Assembly: GCA_951812925.1 (NCBI GenBank)
Contig: OX638370.1
Location: 95,122,897-95,186,896, forward strand
Reading direction: 5' to 3'
Length of the DNA stretch: 64,000 nucleotides
Source of the DNA: Calliopum simillimum
Lineage: Eukaryota > Arthropoda > Insecta > Diptera > Lauxaniidae
In this document: positions 47,001 through 57,735 of the stretch, piece after piece
How positions within the stretch are numbered: the stretch's first letter is position 1
Layout: each line of letters starts with the position of its first letter
Translations under genes and position numbers: made by a program
Notes under the pieces: generated by a model
The model's input: the letters and a program-made list of their open reading frames with translations, nothing else
Told to the model about the DNA's origin: nothing
The model's database searches: none

Positions 47001-48293
47001 TGTACATTAGGGCTGTTCAAAAAAAAAAAATTTTTCGAATTTCCAAGATATACTTTGGCATCACGATCTACATCATGACAGAATATCCCAAAAAATTTTT
47101 CAGATTTTTAAATTCATATTTAAAGGTGGCTCAAAGCAGAAATATATTTTTATTATTTTTTTTTTAGCATTAATTATAAAATGTTGTCAAACAATTTGAA
47201 AAATTTGTTTTAGAGTAACTTAAAAACATTCATTTTGTTTGTTTTTTAATGAACTTTAAAACCTACGTTGTAATTTTGACAAAAAAAATTTTACACTTCT
47301 TAAAAAACGAAAAACTGCCCTAAGAAGGCGAAATTTTACAGTTTTTCAAAGAAAAAAGTCATCGTGCTTTAAACGAATTGAACATTTTTTAATTTGCAAG
47401 ATCTCATTCAAAAGAGCTCTTAAAAACCTTCAAGACAAGACATGTTAAGACTTTTTTGGGCCAGCAGGCTCGATGACATAACGTTTGAAACATAGTAATG
47501 CAGCCCTGTGAAGGGCAAAACGCTTTTTACTCAAGAGGGAGGCATCTTAAAAAAAAGTGCCCATGGCTTAAAATGCTTAGAATCATCCAAGGGACAAGTG
47601 TAAATTGTTTTTTTTTTTTACTTAATTTTAGAAAAAAATTTTTTTTTAACGTCATTTTTAATAAACTTTTAAAAAAAAAAAAAAAACAATTCACACTTGT
47701 TCCCTGGATGATTCTAAGCATTTTATGCTATGGGCACTTTTTTGTAAGATGCCTCCCTCTTGATTAAAAAGCGTTTTGCCCTTCACAGGGCTGCATTACT
47801 ATGTTTCAAACGTTATGTCATCGAGCCTGCTGGCCCAAAAAAGTCTTAACATGTCTTGTCTTGAAGGTTTTTAAGAGCTCTTTTGAATGAGATCTTGTAA
47901 ATTAAAAAGTGTTCAATTCGTTTAAAGCACGATGACTTTTTTCTTTGAAAAACCGTAAAATTTCGCCTTCTTAGGGCAGTTTTTCGTTTTTTAAGAAGTG
48001 TAAAATTTTTTTTGTCAAAATTACAACGTAGGTTTTAAAGTTCATTAAAAAACAAACAAAATGAATGTTTTTAAGTTACTCTAAAACAAATTTTTCAAAT
48101 TGTTTGACAACATTTTATAATTAATGCTAAAAAAAAAATAATAAAAATATATTTCTGCTTTGAGCCACCTTTAAATATGAATTTAAAAATCTGAAAAATT
48201 TTTTGGGATATTCTGTCATGATGTAGATCGTGATGCCAAAGTATATCTTGGAAATTCGAAAAATTTTTTTTTTTTGAACAGCCCTAATGTACA
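47001..48293. repeat. 1.29-kb near-perfect palindrome
   Basis: TGTACATTAGGGCTGTTCAA at the left is matched exactly by TTGAACAGCCCTAATGTACA ending at 48293. Arms of about 640 bp read nearly identically. Differences are confined to A/T-run lengths and a few bases around 47500-47760. The centre is an A/T-run region near 47650. The plus and minus open frames at 47498-47767 are mirror images of each other (both contain MLRIIQGTSVNCF), showing they come from symmetry, not coding. TA precedes GGGCTG and follows CAGCCC, so a TA- or TTA/TAA-targeting DNA element is possible. Confidence 0.9.
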
Positions 48294-51289
48294 TCAATAA
48301 TCCAAAATTTATTTTTTTTTTTTAATTTCAGTGGCATACTTAATTAAATTGCCTTCCAAAGGGAAACATTTCACATACATATATTTTTTTTTGGAAATGT
48401 TACAGTTTGTATTCAGTTTCTACATATTTAAATGATAACAGAGTGAACATACATCGAAGATAGACCACTGTTGTGTTGAAATACAAAATAAAAATGTTAA
48501 AAAATTACATACAGGGTGCCCGAAAAGTCCCTAGATGGTCAAATATTTTGAAAGCGTCACGTTAAATCATGAAACCAAAAAATACGACTCCAATAATTTG
48601 AAGAGGCCTATTTAACGATACTAATCTTGACCTTCATCACCCTTGGGGGGTTGACGGGTCAAGATTGGTATCGTCGAAAAGCTTTATTAAAAATATTGAA
48701 TACGTGGGATCATTATTTTTCATTGAGTCATTATCATAGAGTTTTGATACATTTGTTTCAATAGAAGATATCGTTGCGTCAATTTTTTTTTCATAATTTT
48801 TAGGAGAGTTAAAAAACAGCTTAGAACTCCATTACTACTGAAGTTTGAAAAAATGGTTTTCTTCTGTTTGATAGATCGTCATCCTGTTTATTTAATAGAA
48901 GACAAAATTTTAACCTCTGCAAAAAAATTTAAAAAAAAAGATCGGATAGTTTACAATTGATCCAACGGTGTCGCGGAAAGTTATGATTCAATTGGAAAAG
49001 TTAACAGGTACACTACACTACGTGCTGGATGAGCATCATACGTCTGAAAAAAGCGTGTTCTGCACTTTTGAGCCAGGGTAACTTGAATTCTTGGGCTGAT
49101 ATAGAAAAATTGGTGCCAGATTTGGATTCAGCCACCGCAAATTAACTAAAAGAAAGTCATCGAGATCTAATGCAAAATTCCGTGTTTTTGTATTCTACTA
49201 TTTCAGAACATGGTTAGAAAACTTGATTTTATAAAAAATCCCTACTTAAATACCTCTTAATCATTTTCGAATAAGAAGTAAATGTGTATGTAAAAAATAG
49301 TTATATATTTTATCTGTTTTTGCATTTTTAAAGGGGGTGGGCGCAAGCTTGTTAGTTCTTAACATAATGAAGTAGACCCCGAAGGTATCGTGGAAACGAT
49401 AGACAAAGGATATGGTGAAATATGTTATTAGAGAGAAATGTTGAAGACAATCGCTGTGCACGATGAAAGAGTTTTTTGTGTTGGGCCTATGCTCGGAAAT
49501 AGAGCAAAGAACACAATAGAGAAACGATAAAGTTCAAGAATAACCAAATCATTAGTATTCTTATTTAGATCATATCTGATGTATTTATGTTGCAAAAACT
49601 GCTTTTATTTTCAAAATATCACTACGGAAAAGTCCAACTATACGTGTGTGTCCAACTGTACTTCTCATTAAATATATTTATTTTAATAGCTTCACATAAT
49701 GCCATTTCATTTTATTTTACTAAGACATTTAAAAGTCTCTTTCATACAATATTTTTGTGCTTATGAGTTTTTATAACGTACATAACATTGAATTTACTGC
49801 CATTTAGAATATCCTTTTCTTTTTTTTTTTTTATTTGCTTTTTATGCTGTGAAGGACTTCCCATCCACTTAAGCAAATATTTACGGACATTTAGAGGTGT
49901 GTGTGTGTGCGAGTGTGCATCTCCATGCTTTTACCAAATGCACAGTAACGACCCTGACGTCTAACTTTCTTGGTCATGGACTTTTGCACTAAAATATGTT
50001 CACCCCTGTGGGGGGAGGGCTATGAAAACTTGAAGCGACTTCTTTGCGCTACTGCTTTTAAACTCTGCGTAAGTTCCATTTGAGTTTTTTGTTTTTTGTT
50101 TTTTGTTTTTTTTTTTTTTTTTTGTTAGCAAGTTTGCATGTCCTGCGCTATGATTCCGTGTTGCATTTTATGCATATTTGTGTAGTACCTAGTAGTAGAA
50201 CAAAAAAATCTGCTGCGTTTGGAAAAAGTATGAAAATTTATTTCCATGTAAGCTGAATTTGACACATTCATGAATAAAACATTTCTAGACGATTCAACAA
50301 ACTACATACGATGTATGTATGTGCGCTGTAAGCTAGGATATGGCTATAGAATGGACTTTGACAATTTTTTCTCAGATTTATTTATTCCTGTTTTCCTTTT
50401 TTAGTTTGCCCATGGTTGCAATTAACTTGCAACAATCCAAATAACCCTGTATCAAAATGAAGAGAAAAATAAGTCGTTTATTGAAAATATCCTACTACTT
50501 GATTTTAATAATACAAATATTTTTCTTATGCGAAACCTGTAAGGAAATGTAAAAAATCTGCAGCAGCAGAAAATGTCAACATGTTGGGTGAAATTTGTCG
50601 CATGGGAAGTTGCATGTATGTGCTATGGAAATGTATGAAAATTGCTGTTATGCTGAAAATGTCCCATTTTTATTTTAAGTATTTTCCGCAACTTTTATGT
50701 TGGCATGCATGCTACTTATTCTCATTCTCCCGCTTTTTCTTTTGCTTCTTCTTGCAACCACCAGGATATTGCAAGTACAAGTAAATTTCTTATTCGCCTG
50801 ATTGTATGCAATGAAAAGTTATCGATATGCAACTATGCATGCCGCGCAGGAAGCAAACAATGTGGGTGGGAGACAGCGAGTAAATTGTAGCAAACTACCT
50901 CAACATATTGACGCAGACATACATAAGTTCACAGAAACTTGACATTTAACGCAAATAAAAGTTGCAATAAAAATATTTTCTTTGCTGAAGTTTGAAACGT
51001 CAGCAAGTCAAGTGTTAAATATGCAACAATTTTTCCTTGGTATTTTTTTTTATTGTTGAAAAATTTTAAATTTCCTTTGGAGAAATTCAAAGAGGAAGAA
51101 TTTTTTAAGTAAATTAAAATAAAAGGTAATATTCTGCCTTGCTAAAAGTTGGATGAGCTATGTTTGATTTTGCAGCTCAAATAAATCTTTTTAGACAGTG
51201 TAATATGTGAAGTGTACTGAATCTATAGTGGTCACAAAATTGAGCGTCGTTTTTAAAGTAAATTTATGAATGAAAACATTTTTTTTTTG
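48294..51289. other. no gene seen; one orphan terminus-like sequence
   Basis: TACAGGGTGCCCGAAAAGTC at 48512-48531 resembles Tc1/mariner-type ends (TA then CAGGGTG), but I found no inverted partner within the next kilobase or so. A weakly open stretch at 49030-49170 (KKACSALLSQGNLNSWADIEKL) may be a transposase scrap, not assigned. T tracts and a short GT run (49899-49920) also occur. Confidence 0.4.
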
Positions 51290-51870
51290 ATAAATAACGT
51301 GACACCCCAAGAGGAAAAATTTCTAGCGCTTCTGATCCAAGCAATTCAAAAAGTTGTCCCATAGAAACTTAGAAGCATTTTCACAATGATTTTTTATAAG
51401 GCTGCAGTAAGAACAACGTGGGTTCGAACCCAGTTGGGAAATGTAAGTAAAAATAATCTGTTTCTATCTATCACACGGACGGACTTGGATTCAAATCCTG
51501 GTGCTGCCGGTTTTTTTTTTTTTTAATTTTATTGAAAAAACGCTTACCGCAGCATTACAAATAAGCGCTTCAAAAGGCCTTTTTACGTAAAGCTGCGGTA
51601 AGCTTAAGCGCGCTTGCATCCTATGACATTCAATGTTAAAAAGAATGAATAGTTCTTACGGAGCGGAAGCGCTTATTGTTGAAAAAAATGCACTTCAGAA
51701 GGGTTTTTGAAGAACTTATTTTCCCATTGGGACTCTAGACCGGTCCCAAGCGGAAAATTTTCTAGAGCTTCTGAACCAAGCAATTCAAAAGTGCTTATCC
51801 CATAGAAATTTAGAAGCACTTTCACAATGATTTTTTATAAGGTAAGAACAACATGTTTTCGAACCTAGCC
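51290..51870 (+). repeat. tRNA-like/AGCGCTT repeat, copy a
   Basis: In order: TTCTAGCGCTTCTGATCCAA; GGCTGCAGTAAGAAC; a T-arm-like palindrome TGGGTTCGAACCCA (51419-51432); CTATCTATCAC; a second B-box-like GGATTCAAATCC (51487-51498) followed by a T tract; a hairpin GCTTACCGCAGC...GCTGCGGTAAGC (51542-51603); and GGAGCGGAAGCGCTTATTG. From 51755 a second partial run repeats TCTAGAGCTTCTGAACCAAG through AAGAACAACAT. The order matches 52905-53520. T tracts after B-box motifs resemble Pol III terminators, but no complete tRNA fold exists. Confidence 0.65.
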
Positions 51871-51988
51871 CGGGTGATTATTTTTTTTAGATTCTTTTTT
51901 GCTTTATTTTTTTATTTTTTATTAATATATGTATTTTTTATTCAACATCTTTAATTCCACTTTTCTATTTTATTTTATTTTATTAATT

Positions 51989-52885
51989 TATTGGGTGTAT
52001 AACTTAAAAACCGGAATTTTTTAGCGAAATTTGATGCTTTATTGTGGAAAAATGTTACAATATATTTTATTCAAAGTATTGTCCATTGGAAGCTACAACA
52101 TTTCCCCATCTTTCAGGCAATTTATGAGTTCCATCCCAAAAAAATTGCGCCGGCTTGGCGGCCAAAAATAAATCGAGCCAATTTTCGATATCTTGAACTT
52201 AAGTGAAGCGTATTCCTGATAGGGCATTCTGCATCGATCGGAACAAATGGTAGTCTGATGGTGCAATGTCTGGGCTATAAAGCGGGTGAGGTAAAATTTC
52301 CCATCCGTTGTTTTCCAGGTAATTTTTGACTGGGGCAGCAATATGTGGCCGAGCGTTATCGTGGTGGAAAATGATTGACTCATGTCTGGTCGCATACGTT
52401 GGCCGCTCTGCCTGGATTTTCTGCTTCAATTGGATCAATTGTTGACGATAGAATTGAGCATTAATGGTTTGGTCACCTGGCAACAGCTCATAATGGATCA
52501 CACCTAGCTGGTCCTGACCAGGACGTTTTTTGTCTTCGACATCAAAATAACCACTTTTAAACCACTCACGATAGCTTGATTTAGCTGGAGCATAGTCCCC
52601 ATAAACTTCTACAAGAATGCGATGACTTTCGGCAGCTGTTTTCTTTGCAAAAAAAATGACCCACTAGAACCCCCCCGCAAATGCTGTCTTTTTCTCCAAT
52701 TTTCGAAGTTATTCATCGTGAAAAATAATAATGATGCACACAAGATAAAATTGTTTTGTTGACTGATTTTGACAGCTGTCAAATGTACCTTCAAAATGAC
52801 ATATATATAAAGTTCGAGCTTTCACGATATTTGTTAGTACGGACATCCACCGTCAAATTCCGGTTTTTAAGGTGTACACCCAATA
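51989..52885 (-). mobile_element. mariner element copy 1 (893 bp) with TA duplication
   Basis: TA (51989-51990), then TTGGGTGTATAACTTAAAAA. The right end, as complement, reads TTGGGTGTACACCTTAAAAA and is followed by TA (52884-52885). TIRs continue through CCGGAATTT, about 29 bp. A complete mariner is about 1.3 kb, so roughly 400 bp is missing internally. The surrounding repeat provides an unoccupied paralogous site at 53068-53069 (TTAATTTACTTTTGTTTAAT), matching the two flanks joined across one TA. Confidence 0.92.
52067..52716 (-). pseudogene. mariner transposase, internally deleted (copy 1)
   Basis: Start ATG at 52716 (MNNFENWRKRQHLR). A frameshift near 52660 follows, then AAESHRILVEVYGDYAPAKS with the first helix-turn-helix, down to KKRPGQDQLG. 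There a deletion joins the linker in frame to GVIHYELLPGDQT, removing the second helix-turn-helix and the first catalytic Asp. The remainder carries the second Asp (HHDNARPHIA) and the third (SPDIAPSDYHLF), 34 residues apart, i.e. mariner DD34D. A stop after SGIRFT (52199) precedes the C-terminal KLPERWGNVVASNGQYFE, which ends at 52067. Non-functional. The frames overlapping on this strand are shadows. Confidence 0.9.
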
Positions 52886-52904
52886 CTTTTGTTTAATTGA
52901 ATTG

Positions 52905-53520
52905 AAAGTGATAACACAATGATTCCATGTAAAGCTGCAGTAAGAACAACGTGAGTTCGAACCCAGCCCGCGTAATTTTTGTTTGCTTTATTTTTTTTTT
53001 TTATTAAAATATTTTTTATTCAACCTTTTGTTATTTCACTTTTATATTTTCCTTTCTCTTATTAATTTACTTTTGTTTAATTGAATTGAAACTGATTATA
53101 GGGCTATAGGAGCATTCGAATGTCAAATCCACCATTTGCTTAATATACAAATTTAATGCCTCTTCATATCATTGGGCATTGGCGTAGCGGTCTAAAGAGT
53201 TGGTAAATGCAAGTAAAATAATCTGTTTCTATCTATCACATAGACTGTCGTGGATTCAAATACTGGCGTGGCCAATTTTTTTTCTTTTTTTTTTAATTTT
53301 ATTGAAAAAATGCTTACCGCAGCATTACAAATCATCAAAAACCCTTTTTTGATAAGGCTGCGGTAAGCTTTTACTCGCTAACATACCATGACATGCAATG
53401 TAAAAAAGAGAGAGTAGTTTTTACGGAGCGGAAGCGCTTATTGGTGAAAGTGATGCACTTCAGAAGGGTTTGTGACGCACTTATTTTCCCTTGGGCGTAT
53501 ATGGGAAGCTTTTAAGCACA
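52905..53520 (+). repeat. tRNA-like/AGCGCTT repeat, copy b, with the empty mariner site
   Basis: Repeats the order of copy a: AAGCTGCAGTAAGAACAACG, GAGTTCGAACCCAGCCCG (52949-52970), a T tract, ATTGGCGTAGCGGTCTAAAG (A-box-like, 53178-53197), CTATCTATCAC, GGATTCAAATAC (B-box-like), CTGGCGTGGCC, a T-rich tract, the GCTTACCGCAGC...GCTGCGGTAAGC hairpin (53312-53367) and GGAGCGGAAGCGCTTATTGG. The 53178-53273 part has tRNA-like box order but no complete cloverleaf. Confidence 0.65.
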
Positions 53521-55840
53521 AAAGCGAAAATGGCCGCGGGCATAGGCGTTGGAGTTCACTGCTCTAGACTATGATACTCATGAAATTTTTTCTGTTGCGG
53601 TGTATTTTTATAAGAAAATGTTTTATATTTGAAAACAATGACAGTTTTCTATGTGTTACCATTTTTATGATATGGCACTCATCACAATGATTTTATACCC
53701 AGAATACTTTTTACCACATGTTTGAAATTTTATGTTCAATGCAACCAGTGCGCCTTTACTACATAATATAACACGAAACCAGCTCGATTCAAGATTTTTC
53801 CAGAACAAAAGTTCTAACCCACTATTGAAAGAACTCCCATAAAAAAATTAAGTCTAAATAATAAGACGTAGGTTAGCCGCTGGCACTTTGTCCATTAGTT
53901 TTGATTGAGTTTAAAGATTTTGTTAACGTGTTAATCAAATTGCGACATTTTTATCGACTCCTTCGATAATTATAATTAAAATGTCCATATTGACTGTGAC
54001 ACTCATGACAGTCTGCCTACGTTTTCCCTCTCAATATTTTCATTTCACCTCTATACAATTTTCAGAAATTTTTTATTATCCGTAGACGATCTTACTTATC
54101 TAAGGGTTAAGTGATAGAAGCTCATCATTCAAAGTGGACCTACTGTTACGGCAGAGTCCTGAGCAATCTGTTTGAATGCGTACAGAGAATTCGTCGTCTT
54201 TGCGGAATCTGCAGCTGGTATTCCTGGTGAGATGAATTGTATAAGGGTGCTTAAGTAGTTGATATGGTCGGGAAGCATGAACTCGAAAAATTTTTATGAA
54301 TATCAAAAATTCTGTTAAAATTCAAATTTTTGCGGAAAATTTTAGAAAAATACAAAAAAAAACATTAAGCAACTCAGTACTTTTGAAAAAACCCAAAAAC
54401 ATAAAATATAGCGATGTATGGCTTTCCGACAATTTTCATTGTCTAATAGCATTCACTTAAACCGTTTAATTGAATTGCTTACTTTTGAGATCACTTTTGC
54501 CAGCCTTGCTAACTTAGTGTCGCCACCATTTGTGTTACCACAAATATTGCAAAAAAAAATAGAAAAAAAAATTCAGACCAAAAAAATGAAAAATCGCTTG
54601 ATCGTTTGTGCCACAGCGTTAGATGCAAATTAAGTAGAATTTGTTGTGGTCGCGTCGTCATTGCAACAAGTGGGTTGCTACTTGCTCGTTGGGGCAAAAA
54701 CCGCTACATCATGGAATGTAGGTAGTTTTTGCAGAAAAAAAAAAAACGCAAAGTGAATAAACCAACAAAGAAAAAAAAATTCAACCGATAATCACAAAAA
54801 AAAAAGTCAAAATTTCAGGGGGCGCCGAAAGCAAGTAACAAACAGCTGAACGATTGAACGCGCCAAGCGTCAAAACAAGTTCAAACATTTTTTTGCAACG
54901 TGTGGTCGTCATTGGCGTCTTCGATCGGTTAAACTGCTTTCGCTGCTGCTGCTCCATGTCTGCTGTTGTGTTACAAAGGTTGGTAGGTTGTCGCACCACT
55001 AGCAGTTGATATCGTTGGATTGCTGCTGGTGGGCTGTAGTCATAGTAAAAAACTTTGCATCGCTCACTCGACAGCCGCTGCCAGTTGTTGAGCCACTCAA
55101 ATTTATAGATTTCAGCAGGGAATTATTATGAGTCCCCACTCATTTTAGGCAATTTTTTAATTTTGGTGCCATGCAGTCGCTTGGACTTTGCACATTTTGC
55201 CAGACAACGCTTTTCCTATGTATTCTTAAAGCCTATGGGGCAGTTTGTCCAGCAATTTTTTTAATTATCACCAAGTCATATTTCAGCATCAAAATTGACA
55301 AGTTATTTCAAAGTTGAATGGGCGACATGATGTTGCGCGTGGCATGATCAGGCTAATCGGGTTTCATTTTATGCCTAATAAGTTTGCAAATCTCTCAGAA
55401 ATTAAATGTTATTTAAATATTAATGATTTATGGTGGATTATATCGAATGTAATTAATTTTTTCATCTTATGAAGACTTTGTGGAAATTAGTGGCATCAAT
55501 AAAATCACTGCTATTGAGAATACGAACTTAACTTGGCATTTCTTAAAGAAAGCTATCAACGGGTAAGTTTATTGCAAGCGCCAAGTCTGCGTCTTTTCTC
55601 TCCTCTAAGAGCATAAAGTCTCCACAAAATTTCTGCATCTTCCATATAAACGGAGGCTTACCCTCATTTATACGTAAAAAATAATGTCCTGTTGTGATTA
55701 AAATATATGGATAATTAACACGTTTAGGAATCTTCTTAATGTAAAAATGCTGCTCTTATTAAAAAAATTGGATCCTAAAAATCATGAAAAACTCAATGAA
55801 AATAATCAATAAATATATTTTTTATTTTTGCTTTATCTAG
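53521..55840. other. no gene seen; CTG-rich patch
   Basis: TGCTGCTGCTGCTCC near 54941 and GTTGGTTGC-like text around 54970-55030 resemble other opa-type patches. Poly-A runs occur around 54545-54790. Small open frames show no similarity. Confidence 0.45.
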
Positions 55841-56079
55841 TACTATCTGTGTTACCCGGCGTTGCTCGGGTTTTGTTTTATTTTTACGGGGTTATTCGCA
55901 GAAAAAAAAAAAAAAACAATTCACAAATATTATTAATAAAAATATGTTTTTAAGCAAGAAAGCATTAAAGAAAGCTAATAGGAAAACTATTTTTATAAAC
56001 TAATGTTCCAGAAAAAGGTGCTCTTATATTTATGTTCATTTAACTGTATAAAACTGTTACCTCTTAAATATTGGTAAAA

Positions 56080-56470
56080 ATCCAAAAATATCGGAAATCA
56101 TCTCAAATGTCGATTATAATTCAAAAGTATCGAAAAACATCTTAAAAACAAAAAGTCCAAAAGTATCGAAAAAAATCCAATATATCAATAAAATTTCAAA
56201 AGTATCGAAAAATATTGAAATACATCGAAGAAGTCGGTAAATGTTCAAATATATCGAAATCTTCTTAAATATCTGTAAAAGTCCAAAAGTATCGTAAAAC
56301 ATCTACAATAACAATTAAAGTCTAAAAGGATTGAAAAATATTGAAATACATCGAGGAATTTGGTAAAATTTCTGAAACAACTTAAATATTAGATAAAGTC
56401 CAAAAGTATCGTCAAATTCCAAAAATATCGAAATATATTCAAAATATCGGTAAAATTTCAAGTGTCGAAA
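56080..56470. repeat. ~38-bp degenerate tandem array
   Basis: TCCAAAAGTATCGAAAAA and variants recur every 37-39 bp at first (56124, 56161, 56200), then less regularly (about 56287, 56404 and 56424), separated by AAATATCxxTAAAATTTC-like text. It lies directly before the 123-bp array. Confidence 0.7.
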
Positions 56471-56519
56471 ACGATTGGTATAAATTTCAGCTGTCCCAGG
56501 AAACTATCAATTTAAGATG

Positions 56520-57500
56520 TTTTCCTCTAATATGCCTAGATATTCTTTGTTTTAAGTATGAAGTCTTCGGGTGATCTTCGGGAGCCTACGGGCTAACCAG
56601 AAAACTATCAGTTAAAACTTGTTTATAGTCCGCCATAGATGTTTTTCCTCTATTATTCTTAGATATTCTTCGTTTTGACTATGAAGCCTTTGGCTGACCT
56701 TCGCGATCCTTTGAGTTTACCAGAATACTATTAGTAAAGGCTAGTTGATAGTTCAAGATAGATTTATTTCTTCTAGTATATCTAGATAATCTTCGTTTTG
56801 ACTACGAAGCCCTCGGCTGACCTTCGCAAACATGCGAGTTTCCCAGAAAACTATCACTAAAGGCTAGTTGATAGTTTGTCAAAGATGCTTTCTCTCTGTT
56901 ATACCTTGATATTTTTCGTTTTGACTATGAAGCCTTTGGCTGACCTTCACAATCTTTCGGGCTTATCAGAAAACTATTAGTAAAGGCTATTTGATAGTTC
57001 ACCCTAGATTTATTTCTCTAGTGTACCTAGATATTCTTCTTTTTGACTATGATGCCTTCAGGCGTCCTTCGGTAATCTTTCTATCAGTAAAGGCTAGTTA
57101 ATAGTTCACCATAGATTTATTTCCTCCAGTGTACCTAAGTAGATATTCATTGTTTTGACTACGAAACCCTCGGCTGAACTTTGGGTTTGCCAGAAAACTA
57201 TAAGTTAGGCTAGTCCACCATAGATGTTTTTCCTTTGAGTTTCCCAGAATACTATTAGTAAAGGCTAGGTGATAGTTCAAGATAGATTTATTTCTTCTAG
57301 TATGCCTAGATAATCTTCGTTTTGACTACGAAGCCCTCGGCTGACCTTCGCAAACATGCGAGTTTCCCAGAAAATTATCACCAAAGGCTAGTTGAAAGTT
57401 TATCAAAGATGCTTTCTCTCTGTTATACCTCGATATTCTTCGTTTTGACTACGAAGCCTTCGCGTGACCATCGGGAACTTTCGTGTGTAGCATTAAAACC
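56520..57500. repeat. 123-bp satellite-like array, 8 units, higher-order copy
   Basis: TTCTTCGTTTTGACTA(T/C)GA and variants recur at about 56549, 56672, 56795, 56918, 57040, 57151, 57319 and 57441: mostly 122-123 bp, with one short and one long interval. Each unit also has TTCG..(G/C)CTGACCTTCG, CCAGAAAACTAT and AGGCTAGTTGATAG. Units 3-4 (from about 56740) and 7-8 (from about 57250) are almost identical to each other, 523-524 bp apart, and more so than to their neighbours, which indicates a higher-order duplication. Confidence 0.85.
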
Positions 57501-57735
57501 TTAGGTACACTCAGTGCCAAATTTTTAGCTCAATTGGCCGAATGGTTTCCTCTCCCTTATCACCCCCTTAAGGGAAGATTTGAGAAATAAGGACTATCCT
57601 ATGTCCTTTCTACGCTCCGAAACTTTCTTCACACCAAATTGCATCTAAATCCGTTCAGCGGTTTAGGCGTCAAAAAGTTAAAAGACAGACAGGCAGACAG
57701 AGTTACTTTTGCATTTATAATATTAGTATGGATTG

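Larger units (their letters stand above)
55841..57735. mobile_element. interspersed repeat with internal tandem arrays
   Basis: The left side starts around TACTATCTGTGTTACCCGGC and GTTGCTCGGG. The right side ends in AGACAGACAGGCAGACAGAG and TTTATAATATTAGTATGGAT. I recall this pairing, a GTTACCCGGCGTTGCTCGGG head and a GACAGACAGA...ATAATATTAGTATGGAT tail, as a widely distributed arthropod repeat. I cannot name its class with confidence, and a Helitron-like unit is one option. No replicase or helicase coding is visible. The interior is occupied by two tandem arrays, listed separately. A smaller related piece is at 25.7 kb. Confidence 0.6.

Noticed and set aside
47498..47767. Plus 89-codon and minus 64-codon frames with the same peptide
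   Set aside because: Identical text on both strands (MLRIIQGTSVNCF) arises from palindrome symmetry.
48512..49200. DNA transposon starting TACAGGGTGCCCGAAAAGTC
   Set aside because: No inverted partner end and no recognisable catalytic motif; left as an orphan terminus-like sequence.
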